The position numbers and the translations under genes were made by a program. From the NCBI GenBank assembly GCA_050730675.1, contig JBOHNM010000072.1, positions 1 through 20,060 of the forward strand: a DNA stretch of 20,060 nt. The letters run 5' to 3'. The stretch's first letter is position 1, and the number at the start of each line of letters is the position of its first letter. Origin of the DNA: JBOHNM01 sp050730675 (lineage in GTDB: Bacteria; Planctomycetota; Phycisphaerae; Phycisphaerales; UBA1924). This document shows, in pieces, positions 7,328-14,475 of this stretch. The notes below the pieces were generated by a model that saw only the letters and a list, made by a program, of their open reading frames with translations, was not told the origin of the DNA and made no database searches.

Positions 7328-7843
7328 TCACCGCCCGTGAACCAATGAGGCCGACGACCACCGCCACGCCGCGGGTTCGGTGACGAGGCCGCGAGCGACG
7401 GGGTTGTTGTGGATGTAGCGCAGCTTCTCCCAGAATTTCTCACTGGTCGTGATATTTCGATCGAATCCGCCGCCGTGCTGCCAGAACCGCGGTCGTTGAC
7501 CCGGCGGCGTGATCCGTGAGAGTACGGGCGCCTTGAGCTTGCGCCGGGCGCTCAGGACTTCCAGCGAGAAGCCACCTTTGAGGTCCTTGAGAATTGCAGG
7601 CACGCGCGGGCCCTCGCGATCCACCGACAAGAGGAGATGCACGTGCTCGGGCATCACGACGTATGCGTAGAGCTGGAAGCCGAGGCGGTAGCGGGCGTCA
7701 TTCAGCCGTTCAATGAAGCGGTCGCAGATGCGGGCGTTGCGGAACAGCGGCAGCCGTTGGTAGCACGAGAAGGTCAGAAACCGCGAATCGGCGGGACGCT
7801 CCCATCGCTTCATCATCTTGCGGATCAATGGGGCGCGTTCCAT
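7328..7843 (-). CDS. RAYT (REP-associated Y1 transposase), probably frameshifted near its end
   Basis: 171 residues from ATG 7843; an internal Met at 7816 (MKRWERP) is also plausible. The family core is present: RFLTFSCYQRLPLF, then LYAYVVMPEHVHLLL with the metal-binding HxH (His-Val-His) motif. FWQHGGGFDRNI and EKLRYIHNNPVARGL follow, with the catalytic Tyr in the helix KLRYIHNNP, and finally WRWSSA. It would cut and rejoin single-stranded REP hairpins. After WSSAS the frame runs into a stop within six codons. Skipping one base near 7343-7345 opens a second frame, WFTGGESPIWMDVDPRRHRW, to a stop at 7198 and gives about 214 residues. Family members read WSSARWxxG at this point, so a +1 frameshift mutation in this copy (or a sequencing error) is likely. 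Confidence 0.85.
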   Translation of the reverse strand: MERAPLIRKMMKRWERPADSRFLTFSCYQRLPLFRNARICDRFIERLNDARYRLGFQLYAYVVMPEHVHLLLSVDREGPRVPAILKDLKGGFSLEVLSARRKLKAPVLSRITPPGQRPRFWQHGGGFDRNITTSEKFWEKLRYIHNNPVARGLVTEPAAWRWSSASLVHGR

Positions 7844-7942
7844 TGAGGAAGAGGATGGCGATTCGGATTGTGGTGTCAAGGGGTACGGTCGGCGACTTTG
7901 AAGTCCGGATGCGGGCTGAAGAAGTGACGCCCCATCCAAGAA

Positions 7943-7982
7943 CACTGGTGCCGCCTTAAAACAGGCGTCACCAGTGGCACCG
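7943..7982 (-). repeat. Right REP-like hairpin of RAYT element
   Basis: An inverted copy of the left repeat: cactggtg (7943-7950) pairs with caccagtg (7969-7976), with an inner cgcc/ggcg stem. The homology with the left copy extends to the cg at 7981-7982, which sets the probable element edge. Confidence 0.85.
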
Positions 7983-7996
7983 TCACCGATGGTTCA

Positions 7997-8827
7997 TCAC
8001 AGTTTGACCGCGATCACCTCATAGACGGGCGGACACACACCGAAGTGTGTGGTCGAATTGCGAACCGTCTCCAGATCGCGGAGCAGATCGTCGCACTGCT
8101 GCTGGGTGACACGGCCCATTTCCACGAGCTTGGGGGTGTAGATGCGCCACCATTCGTGCAGCCAGGTGAACATGGGTTCGTGACCACGGGCGGTGCGGTG
8201 GTGGAGTTGGAGGTGCTCGAGCTTCATCCCATTTGACTCGAACATGGCGGGGAGGCGGCCGACAATGTCGGGGTCGCCGCCGCGCTCGCGCCAAGAAGCA
8301 GCCGTGGCGTCCACGGCGGCACGCCAGGCGGAGCTGGGGAGGGAGAGCGCCATGGTCTGGTAGCCGAAATAATCGAAGACGACAAGCTTGCCGCCGGGCT
8401 TCAGCATGGCGGAAACGGAGCGCACCACATCTTCGGGCTTGGGAACAAAGCAGAGCACCCAGCGCGCGAAAGCCGCATCAAACGAGCCCTTCTGCTTGCT
8501 GAGCACTGGGTGCTCGGCGAGTTGTTGGACATCGCCGACGTGACCGGAGAGGTTGGTGAGGCCGCGGAGCTTGGATTGGGTGTTGAGGTGGTCGATGAAT
8601 GGCTGCGATTCATCGACGCCGACGACCTCGCCGGAGTTGGTGACAAGATGGGCGAGATCACCGGCGGCGTAACCGGGGCCGCAGCCGACATCGAGCACGC
8701 GCCGGCCGAGCTGGATGCCGGCGCGGAGCCATGCAGCATGTGCGGCATCGGACCAGAGCTGTGCCTGCATCGCCAGGCGGGCGAGTTCGTCGAGACCGGT
8801 GCCGAGGACGTATGGCTTGGTGGTCAT
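7997..8827 (-). CDS. Class I SAM-dependent methyltransferase
   Basis: 276 residues with a complete Rossmann methyltransferase domain. Motif I is RVLDVGCGPGYAAGDLA, the acidic motif II is GEVVGVDESQPFID, motif III is in AFARWVLCFVPKPEDVV, and motif IV is LKPGGKLVVFDYFGYQTM. About 110 C-terminal residues with Trp-rich segments (FTWLHEWWRIY) may bind the substrate. It resembles ubiquinone/menaquinone-type or small-molecule methyltransferases, but the substrate cannot be told. Its ATG overlaps the stop of the upstream GmhB-like gene (ATGA, 8824-8827), so the two are translationally coupled. Confidence 0.88.
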   Translation of the reverse strand: MTTKPYVLGTGLDELARLAMQAQLWSDAAHAAWLRAGIQLGRRVLDVGCGPGYAAGDLAHLVTNSGEVVGVDESQPFIDHLNTQSKLRGLTNLSGHVGDVQQLAEHPVLSKQKGSFDAAFARWVLCFVPKPEDVVRSVSAMLKPGGKLVVFDYFGYQTMALSLPSSAWRAAVDATAASWRERGGDPDIVGRLPAMFESNGMKLEHLQLHHRTARGHEPMFTWLHEWWRIYTPKLVEMGRVTQQQCDDLLRDLETVRNSTTHFGVCPPVYEVIAVKL

Positions 8828-9411
8828 GTGGAATTCTTGGATGCGAGGATGCGGGCGGTGGCTTCGGCGAGGTCGGCGCAGGGGCCTTGCTCGCCGCTGG
8901 TACGGATGACGAACGTGCGCGTGGCGGGGATACCGGCGTTGACGGCGGCCTCGGTGTCGCGGGGCTTGTCCCCCACTGCCCAGGAACGTGCGAGGTCGAG
9001 GCCGAGCTCGCGCGCGGCGGTGAGGATCATGCCGGGGCCGGGCTTGCGCCAGTCGTGCTCAACGTTGAAGGGCGGCGTATCGCCGTGCGGGTGGAAAGGA
9101 CAGTAATAGAGACCTGCGAATGGCTCTTCGTGCGGGGCGAGGCGCATGGCGGCGCGGAGGAGGTCACGGAGGCGCTGATTGACGGCTTCGACGGCGTCGA
9201 GGCCGTAGCCGCCGCGGGCGACGCCGCCTTGGCTGGAGAAGACGACCAACGGGTAGCCCGCGGCGCGGAGGCGCGCGAGGGCATCGGCGACGCCGGGAAG
9301 GAGGTGGACGAGGGCGGGGTTGCCGAGGTCGCCGGGGTGGAGCGTGTCGCGCGTGACGCCGTGGGTGTCGATGAGGGTGTCGTCGCGGTCGAGGAAGACG
9401 GCGGGGCGCAT
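8824..9411 (-). CDS. gmhB: GmhB-like HAD phosphatase (D-glycero-D-manno-heptose 1,7-bisphosphate 7-phosphatase family)
   Basis: 195 residues from ATG 9411, chosen because MRPAVFLDRD is the HAD start; a longer start at 9450 only adds basic sequence. HAD motif I is FLDRDDTLI (family norm DRDGT), motif II is VVFSSQGGVARG (norm TNQSGIARG), then YYCPFHPHGD, RKPGPGM (motif III Lys) and WAVGDKPRDTEAAVNAG (motif IV). GmhB removes the 7-phosphate of heptose bisphosphate on the way to ADP-heptose for LPS core. The GmhB zinc site normally has C-x-H plus two later cysteines; here only the first Cys and His remain. A related histidinol- or sugar-phosphatase activity is therefore possible. Confidence 0.82.
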   Translation of the reverse strand: MRPAVFLDRDDTLIDTHGVTRDTLHPGDLGNPALVHLLPGVADALARLRAAGYPLVVFSSQGGVARGGYGLDAVEAVNQRLRDLLRAAMRLAPHEEPFAGLYYCPFHPHGDTPPFNVEHDWRKPGPGMILTAARELGLDLARSWAVGDKPRDTEAAVNAGIPATRTFVIRTSGEQGPCADLAEATARILASKNST

Positions 9412-9491
9412 GACGGAAGGTAGACGGGCCAACGGACGGCGACCGAGCATGCTGAGATCGTGAGAATCGCGTCAGGGTCGGGGGATTGTGC

Positions 9492-9520
9492 TTGCCGATC
9501 CGGCGGACTGGTGCTACGTT
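9492..9520 (+). promoter_or_regulatory. Possible sigma-70-like promoter of first fibro-slime gene
   Basis: TTGCCG (9492-9497) and TACGTT (9515-9520) are separated by 17 bases and lie about 80 bases before the ATG at 9599. The match to TTGACA/TATAAT is partial (four and three of six). This is the best pair I could see in the divergent gap between the GmhB-like and fibro-slime genes. Confidence 0.3.
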
Positions 9521-9598
9521 GGAAATCCCCCGCTCGGGCGGCATTGGCCGCGGCGCGGGATTGTCGCGTCGTTCCGTAATTTGTTGTAAAGGAAGACC

Positions 9599-10351
9599 AT
9601 GAAGACTGTTGTTTTGGCGTGTGTGGCCGCGGCGGCCCCGTTGGGACTTGTGGCATCGGCTGCTTCGGCGGACGTGCTGAACATGACGATCGTGATCCGC
9701 GACTTCCGTGCATTCGGCACGACGGACGGGCACCCGGACTTTGAGGCGTTCGGCGCTGACGATCGTGGGATGGTGGGGCTGGCTCTGGGCGCTGACGGCA
9801 CGCCGGTGTATCAGGGTGCGCCCACGACCCCGACGACCACGGGCGCGGCGAACTTCGCCCAGTGGTACCACGATGTGCCGGGGGTGAACCAGACTTTCGT
9901 GCAGACCATCCCGCTCGACAACGGGCAGGCGACGCCGGGGGGCGTGTACACGTACACCAACAATGAGTTCTTCCCGATCGACGGCCTGGGGTGGGGCAAC
10001 CAGGGGAACAACCACAACTTCCACTTCACGGTGCAGGCCCACACGACGTTCACCTATCAGGCTGGGCAGGTGTTCAACTTCACGGGCGATGACGACCTGT
10101 GGGTGTACATCAACCGCACACTCGTGATCGATCTCGGCGGCGTCCACGGAGCGGAGGGCGCCTCGGTGAATCTTGACACGCTCGGCCTTGTCGCCGGCAA
10201 CACGTACGACTTCGATCTGTTCTTCGCCGAGCGGCACACCAGTGCGTCCACGTTCGCGATCAGCACGAGCATTCCGATCCCGACGCCGAGCGCGGCGGCG
10301 GTGCTGGGACTGGGCGCGGCGGCGGCGATCGGACGGCGGCGCGGACGCTGA
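9599..10351 (+). CDS. Exported fibro-slime domain protein (copy 1)
   Basis: 250 residues with aaagga before the ATG. There is a signal peptide at about 1-24 (ending SAASA), then a fibro-slime domain: VIRDFRAFGTTDGHPDFE, GVYTYTNNEFFPIDGLGWGN, HNFHFTVQ, FNFTGDDDLWVYIN, LVIDLGGVHG and TYDFDLFFAERHTSASTF. Fibro-slime domains occur in extracellular adhesion or cell-surface proteins of Fibrobacter, Dictyostelium and planctomycetes. The C-terminus is PIPTPSAAA plus a hydrophobic Ala/Gly/Leu stretch and RRRGR. That is the layout of a PEP-CTERM-like sorting tail but without the Glu of the PEP motif. A strong hairpin follows the gene, so it is probably transcribed alone. Confidence 0.93.
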   Translation: MKTVVLACVAAAAPLGLVASAASADVLNMTIVIRDFRAFGTTDGHPDFEAFGADDRGMVGLALGADGTPVYQGAPTTPTTTGAANFAQWYHDVPGVNQTFVQTIPLDNGQATPGGVYTYTNNEFFPIDGLGWGNQGNNHNFHFTVQAHTTFTYQAGQVFNFTGDDDLWVYINRTLVIDLGGVHGAEGASVNLDTLGLVAGNTYDFDLFFAERHTSASTFAISTSIPIPTPSAAAVLGLGAAAAIGRRRGR

Positions 10352-10376
10352 AACGGTTGCACCGATGCACGGAGAA

Positions 10377-10417
10377 CAACGAGACGGCCGGGCGTTCGCC
10401 CCGGCCGTTTCTCGTTG
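10377..10417 (+). terminator. Hairpin terminator after fibro-slime copy 1
   Basis: The stem caacgaga-cggccggg pairs with cccggccg-tt-tctcgttg, leaving two unpaired T bases and a short cgttcgc loop. It begins 26 bases after the stop codon. There is no long T run after it, but the outer arm contributes a tttctcgtt segment. Confidence 0.7.
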
Positions 10418-10481
10418 GAATAGCCCGAGAAATAGGCTCGTGCGAAGGGGCGTGGAACAGACGCGTCCCATAAGCGCGAGT

Positions 10482-10513
10482 GGAAACCCTTGATCTCCGG
10501 CGACGGGGTTTCC
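10482..10513. repeat. Inverted repeat upstream of fibro-slime copy 2
   Basis: ggaaaccc (10482-10489) is perfectly complementary to gggtttcc (10506-10513) across a 16-base loop, in the 296-base gap between the two fibro-slime genes. It lies about 135 bases before the copy 2 start. It could be an operator or leader structure; nothing else in this gap is recognisable beyond the terminator and the ribosome binding site. Confidence 0.35.
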
Positions 10514-10647
10514 CAGCTTTCCTTCCCGGCACGACGGTGCAGCCAACGCTGGTGAGGGCGTGTATTGATTCGTAACTTTGGGTGTCGGTGCGCTCCCGTC
10601 TGTATGGCAGAGCGGCCGGCCGTTGGTCCTTATCCAGGAGAGAAGAG

Positions 10648-11397
10648 ATGAAGAAGGTCATGCTCCCCATGCTTGCGGTCGCGACGGTTGCGGCGGTTGC
10701 TTTGCCCGCGGCGGCCGACACGCTCAGCCTCAACGTCACGATCCGTGACTTTCGGCGCGGCGACCTGCCCGGCGGCCACCCCGACTTCGAGTACGTGATC
10801 GCCAACGACCTCAACATGGTCGGCACGACGCTGGGCCTCGACGGCACGCCGACATACATGGGTGCGCCCACGACCCCGACCACCAACGGTGCCGCCACGT
10901 TCTTCGACTGGTTCCACGATGTTCCGGGCACCAACATCAACATCCCACTGACCCTGACACTCGACAACGGGCAGGTGGGCCCGGGCGGCGTCTACACCTA
11001 CAGCAACTCCGACTTCTTCCCGATCGACGGCCAAGGGTGGGGCAACGAGGGCCTCAACCACAACTTCCACTTCACGCTCCAGACGCACACCACGTTCACC
11101 TACCAGGCCGGCCAGGTGTTCAGCTTCACGGGCGATGACGACCTGTGGGTGTACATCAACGGCCAGCGGGTGATCGACCTCGGCGGCGTTCACGGCGCCC
11201 AGAGCGCTTCGGTGAACCTCGACACGCTGGGGCTGACGGTCGGGAACACCTACGACTTTGACCTGTTCTTTGCCGAGCGGCACACGACGCAGTCCAACTT
11301 CGTGATCTCGACCAGCATCCCGATCCCGGCGCCCGGTGCGGCGGCGGCGGCGGGCCTGGGCGGACTGATGATTGCACGTCGCCGTCGCGTGGCCTGA
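10648..11397 (+). CDS. Exported fibro-slime domain protein (copy 2)
   Basis: 249 residues from the ATG at 10648, set by AGGAG eight bases upstream and an immediate MKKVMLPMLA signal peptide (cleavage near PAAA-DTL). The frame is open for 22 codons further upstream. It is a close paralogue of the preceding gene, largely co-linear: TIRDFRRGDLPGGHPDFE, GAPTTPTTNGAA, FFPIDGQGWGN, FTGDDDLWVYINGQRVIDLGGVHG and FDLFFAERHTTQSNF. It differs mainly in the linker near residue 115 and in the tail, PIPAPGAAAAAGLGGLMIARRRR, again a sorting-tail shape without Glu. It probably arose by local duplication. Each copy has its own hairpin terminator, so they are separate transcription units. Confidence 0.93.
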   Translation: MKKVMLPMLAVATVAAVALPAAADTLSLNVTIRDFRRGDLPGGHPDFEYVIANDLNMVGTTLGLDGTPTYMGAPTTPTTNGAATFFDWFHDVPGTNINIPLTLTLDNGQVGPGGVYTYSNSDFFPIDGQGWGNEGLNHNFHFTLQTHTTFTYQAGQVFSFTGDDDLWVYINGQRVIDLGGVHGAQSASVNLDTLGLTVGNTYDFDLFFAERHTTQSNFVISTSIPIPAPGAAAAAGLGGLMIARRRRVA

Positions 11398-11418
11398 TCT
11401 CAACGAGCTTTCTCTAGC

Positions 11419-11457
11419 CAAACCGCCGCGGGAGCGATCAGCGCCCGCGGCGGTTTG
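11419..11457 (+). terminator. Hairpin terminator after fibro-slime copy 2
   Basis: A perfect 14-bp inverted repeat, caaaccgccgcggg (11419-11432) with 11444-11457, around an 11-base loop, 22 bases after the stop. It is followed by tgcatttg. It is AT-closed and could act in both directions. Confidence 0.8.
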
Positions 11458-11547
11458 TGCATTTGAAGACATGTGGTCCCGGCGTCGTGTTGTGAACAGT
11501 CCGCCGAGCGGCTACCTTCACGCCCCTTGACGACAAGCGCTGCCAGC

Positions 11548-12666
11548 ATGCCGCGGATTGTGGTGTTCCTGCCCTCGTGGCTGGGGGACACCGCCATGGC
11601 GACGCCGACGCTTCGGCTGCTGCGAGCGAGCCTGGAACGGGCGGTGGTCGTGGGTATGGTGCGTCCGGGGATGGACGAGGTGCTGTCGGGACTGGAGCTG
11701 CTGGACGATGTGATCGTGGCCGATGCGCGCAAGGCTCTGGGCCCGGCCAAGGCGGCGTCGCGGCTGGTGACGATGAAGTTCGACGCGTGCCTGCTGCTGC
11801 CCAACTCGTTCTCGAGCGCGATGACGGCGCGGCTGGCGGGGATCCGCATCCGCGTGGGGTACGACCGCGACGGGCGGGGGATGCTGCTCACGCACGGGAT
11901 CGAGCCGCTCAAGCGACTGCCGCCCAAGCACGGGTATGAGCCGGTGAGCGCGGTGGACTACTACCTGGCGGCGGCGCGCCGGCTGCTGGGGGTGATCGCC
12001 GACGAACGGCCGGATCTGCGCACGGGGATCGAGACGGCGCGGTCCACACCGATCCGGCTGGAACTGGCGACACTGCCGGCGGAAGAGGACCGGGCTGAGG
12101 CGATCCTGGGGGCGGCGGGCGTGGGCGCGGGGGAGGCGTTCGTGGTGCTCAACCCGGGGGGGAACAACCCGGCCAAGCGCTGGCCGGTGGAGCGGTTCGC
12201 CGCGGTGGCGCATCACTTGATCGAGCGGCATGGGGCGAAGGTGGTGATCAACGGTTCGCCGAGCGAGGCGCCGGTGGTGGCGCTGATCCGCGATGCGATC
12301 GTGCTGAATCACCCGGAAGATGGCGAGCGTGTGACGTGCCTGCCGGAATTGGGCGGGACTGTGGGCTCGCTGAAGGCGATGGTGCGCCGGGCGAGGCTGA
12401 TGGTGACCAACGACACGGGGCCGCGGCACATTGCAGCGGCTTTCGGCGTGCCATGCATCACACTCTTCGGCCCGACCGACCCGCGGTGGACGACGCTGCC
12501 GGACTCGGTGCAGATCGGAAACACTAAGGCGCGGGAGACGGTGATTGTGGCGGACCCGACATTGCCGCCGGAGGAGGTGGCGGATGACCACCCGGAGCGA
12601 TGCCGCATCGACAAGATTGCGACGGCGACGGTGATCGAGGCGGTGGACCGGGCGATGGCGGGGTGA
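11548..12666 (+). CDS. Glycosyltransferase family 9, LPS heptosyltransferase-like
   Basis: 372 residues from ATG 11548, where the family N-terminus begins (MPRIVVFLPSWLGDTAMATP); a longer open frame from 11473 has no family sequence. Conserved blocks are LLPNSFSSAMTARLAGIRIRVGYDRDGRG, then FVVLNPGGNNPAKRWPVERFA (nucleotide-sugar site) and LMVTNDTGPRHIAAAFGVPCITLFGPTDP, which are typical of WaaF/heptosyltransferase II. It transfers ADP-heptose-type sugars to the LPS inner core on the cytoplasmic face. It is transcribed alone after the fibro-slime terminator. The GmhB-like gene 2 kb away would supply the same sugar pathway. The exact sugar and acceptor are not certain. Confidence 0.88.
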   Translation: MPRIVVFLPSWLGDTAMATPTLRLLRASLERAVVVGMVRPGMDEVLSGLELLDDVIVADARKALGPAKAASRLVTMKFDACLLLPNSFSSAMTARLAGIRIRVGYDRDGRGMLLTHGIEPLKRLPPKHGYEPVSAVDYYLAAARRLLGVIADERPDLRTGIETARSTPIRLELATLPAEEDRAEAILGAAGVGAGEAFVVLNPGGNNPAKRWPVERFAAVAHHLIERHGAKVVINGSPSEAPVVALIRDAIVLNHPEDGERVTCLPELGGTVGSLKAMVRRARLMVTNDTGPRHIAAAFGVPCITLFGPTDPRWTTLPDSVQIGNTKARETVIVADPTLPPEEVADDHPERCRIDKIATATVIEAVDRAMAG

Positions 12667-12768
12667 GAACGGCGGCTCGGATCTGCAGATTACCGTATTC
12701 CACACATATGTTTATATTTCAAAGTACGACGTGGAGGGCGACTCTGCGAAGCAGCGGGCCCTGGACGG

Positions 12769-13881
12769 TCAATCTTGCGGGGGAATGACCAGCAACGGGA
12801 ACACCGCCCGATAGTCGGGTGATCCGGGGACGGTGGTGCGCACCGTGATGCGCCAGTTGTACCGGGGGTTGGCCTTGGACTCGGTGGTGGTAGGCTGGGA
12901 TTCGGTGGGGATTATGGCGACCAGGTCGGTGGTGGCGGAGCCACCGCGGGGAATCAGGGAAAGGTCCACCGATGGAGCGGAAAGGGAAAGCAGATCGGTG
13001 GTGGTGGTCTTGGTGGACTTGCCGGAACCAGTGGTGAGCGCTTGCTGGAGAACGAGCGCGGCGTCGAGCGTGCCGGCGGGAATCTCACGGCGGAGTGGGA
13101 GCGTGACGCGGACGCCCAAGGGCACACCGAGCACGCCGGTGGGTTGGCCGATTTCGACGACGGCATCCTCGACCGAGCGCGAGACAAGCCAGGCGTGGAT
13201 CACCATCGCGATCGGCACGAGCAGGAGGGCGGCGTATACACCGGTGGCCCACCACGCGAGGGCTTCGATCGGCGCGGCGACGGAGAAGTAGTGGGCCAGG
13301 CCGAGCGCGCCGGTGCCCATGATGGTGGCCGCGAGCCAGCGGCGGTTGATGCGGCGGGAAATGGGATCTTCCGGCGTCAGTCGGTGCGGGGCCCGATCGC
13401 CCGGCGCGGGGCCGGGGATCGACGACCGGAACATGCTGATGCCTGCGGAGATGAAGAAGCCACCGACCACGGCGCCGATCAGGTTGAAGAGGTATGGAAA
13501 GAACGCTGTGCGGCGAACAAGGAACGCACGCGAGGGTTGGTCGGGGTCGCGATAGGCGGTGACGGTTGCCCCGATCTGGAACGGGGCGATGGCGTCCTGG
13601 GCATAAGGGTGTGAACCCGACTCATTGATCGGGTAGAGGTCGCTGGAGCGGTATGGTGCCGACCCAACGATGTAGGAGAAGGTGACGGTGGGCCGGTAGG
13701 AGACGCTGCCCTTGGAGCCGCGGACGGTGTCGATGTCCTTGGCCTGAATGATGGCCGGGACAGGCAGCCAATCGGTGTTCTTGACGTGCTGGTTCCACGC
13801 CTGAACGGCACCGAGAACGAAGAACACCACCGGGACGGCAAGCAAAAGCAGGCCGACAAAGGTCTGGAACACGCGGGGCAT
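12769..13881 (-). CDS. DUF3592-type membrane protein
   Basis: 370 residues. A first transmembrane helix lies at about 6-28 (FVGLLLLAVPVVFFVLGAVQAW). An exposed beta-rich domain follows with YRPTVTFSYIVGSAPYRSSDLYP and IGATVTAYRDPDQPSRAFLVRR, the DUF3592 signature (surface-strand repeat with a YxPxVxYxY motif). Then come a helix at about 133-150, two further helices near 190-230, and a C-terminal soluble domain of about 130 residues. Function is unknown for the family. It stands alone, converging with the glycosyltransferase gene over a 102-base AT-richer spacer in which I see no terminator. Confidence 0.82.
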   Translation of the reverse strand: MPRVFQTFVGLLLLAVPVVFFVLGAVQAWNQHVKNTDWLPVPAIIQAKDIDTVRGSKGSVSYRPTVTFSYIVGSAPYRSSDLYPINESGSHPYAQDAIAPFQIGATVTAYRDPDQPSRAFLVRRTAFFPYLFNLIGAVVGGFFISAGISMFRSSIPGPAPGDRAPHRLTPEDPISRRINRRWLAATIMGTGALGLAHYFSVAAPIEALAWWATGVYAALLLVPIAMVIHAWLVSRSVEDAVVEIGQPTGVLGVPLGVRVTLPLRREIPAGTLDAALVLQQALTTGSGKSTKTTTTDLLSLSAPSVDLSLIPRGGSATTDLVAIIPTESQPTTTESKANPRYNWRITVRTTVPGSPDYRAVFPLLVIPPQD

Positions 13882-13930
13882 GGCGGAAAGTTAGCGGCAA
13901 ACCGGAGTGCCTGCGACCAGGCCGAGGGCG

Positions 13931-13959
13931 TTGGCCTTGAGGGGGTCGGGGCCTATTAT
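13931..13959 (+). promoter_or_regulatory. Probable promoter of tRNA-Ala
   Basis: TTGGCC (13931-13936) and TATTAT (13954-13959) are 17 bases apart. They match the sigma-70 consensus in four and five of six positions, with the -10 box about 57 bases before the tRNA 5' end. Confidence 0.5.
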
Positions 13960-14015
13960 CGTCTCCTCGCGGCGGACCGTGCCGCGGGGGACAACTTGAC
14001 CGTGACGGAAATCAC

Positions 14016-14090
14016 GGGGGCATAGCTCAGTTTTGGTAGAGCGCATCCATGGCATGGATGAGGTCAGGGGTTCGAGTCCCCTTGCCTCCA
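14016..14090 (+). tRNA. tRNA-Ala (anticodon GGC)
   Basis: 75 bases fold into a full cloverleaf. The acceptor is GGGGGCA/TGCCTCC with discriminator A. The D stem is GCTC/GAGC, the anticodon stem CATCC/GGATG with loop ATGGCAT (anticodon GGC at 34-36), and the T stem AGGGG/CCCCT with loop TTCGAGT. The third acceptor pair is G3-U70, the classic alanyl-tRNA synthetase identity element. The CCA end is not encoded. A promoter-like pair lies upstream and a terminator downstream. It sits at the edge of what looks like an integrated element. Confidence 0.97.
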
Positions 14091-14105
14091 CTTTCAGTGG
14101 AAGAG

Positions 14106-14129
14106 AAACGGCCCGCGAGGGCCGTTTTT
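14106..14129 (+). terminator. Rho-independent terminator after tRNA-Ala
   Basis: The 9-bp stem aaacggccc/gggccgttt has a GCGA tetraloop and continues into a TTTTT run (14125-14129), 15 bases after the tRNA. It is a textbook intrinsic terminator. Confidence 0.9.
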
Positions 14130-14136
14130 CGCTTTT

Positions 14137-14298
14137 GGCGAGGGGTTGCATGTGGCAACCGAGCAACTTGGGGGTGTAGTCGAGCGCCAAAGGGGTGTAC
14201 GACTCCGGAGACGCCAAAAAACCCCTTGCCGCAGCCTTCCGGACGGCCTTTCTGACGCTACAGGTCCGTCCGTTTTGAGCCCGCCGGTACACCCCCAA
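14137..14298. repeat. Cluster of direct and inverted repeats between tRNA-Ala and integrase
   Basis: This lies in the 346-base gene-free gap 14130-14475. Two direct repeats both begin ggggtgta and end cgccaaa (14171-14191 and 14192-14218). An inverted copy tacacccccaa (14288-14298) matches ttgggggtgta (14168-14178) over 11 bases. A hairpin ggttgc/gcaacc lies at 14144-14160, and ggcgaggggtt (from 14137) is nearly complementary to aaccccttgcc (14220-14230). A 9-base copy of the tRNA 3' segment ccccttgcc recurs at 14222-14230. Clustered short repeats beside an integrase gene are what arm-type binding sites of a tyrosine recombinase look like; that role is inferred. I see nothing else between 14299 and the integrase ribosome binding site. 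Confidence 0.55.
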
Positions 14299-14475
14299 CC
14301 TGTCTCCATCCAGGTCCAGAGTCCACTTGCGACTCGCTGGGCTCATGCCGGCCTGTCAAGCTGGAAATGCCGTCAGGTTTGGGCGCTCAAAGCCGAGGAA
14401 TTCAGCATCTCCACCTGCAAGGTTTGACTCCGAGGGCGTTGCGGCCTGTGGTGTGTTGCCTCCGAGGAACCGCCC

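Larger units (their letters stand above)
7137..7982. mobile_element. RAYT element bounded by inverted REP-like hairpins
   Basis: A Y1-type transposase gene on the minus strand is bracketed by two near-identical inverted copies of a self-complementary sequence (7137-7175 and 7943-7982). Each copy folds into a hairpin with an 8-bp outer stem cactggtg/caccagtg and a 4-bp inner cgcc/ggcg stem separated by a mismatch. The copies share cggtgccactggtgacg at the outer edge. This is the REP-RAYT arrangement described in other bacteria, in which the tyrosine transposase recognises REP hairpins. The total is about 846 bases. The left copy overlaps the last codons of the sigma gene. Confidence 0.85.

Noticed and set aside
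11518..12705. 395-codon minus-strand frame opposite the glycosyltransferase
   Set aside because: Arg/His-rich shadow of a GC-rich gene; the family 9 motifs are all on the plus strand.
14144..14298. CRISPR array
   Set aside because: The repeats are only 7-11 bases, with unequal spacing and mixed orientation, and no cas genes are near.
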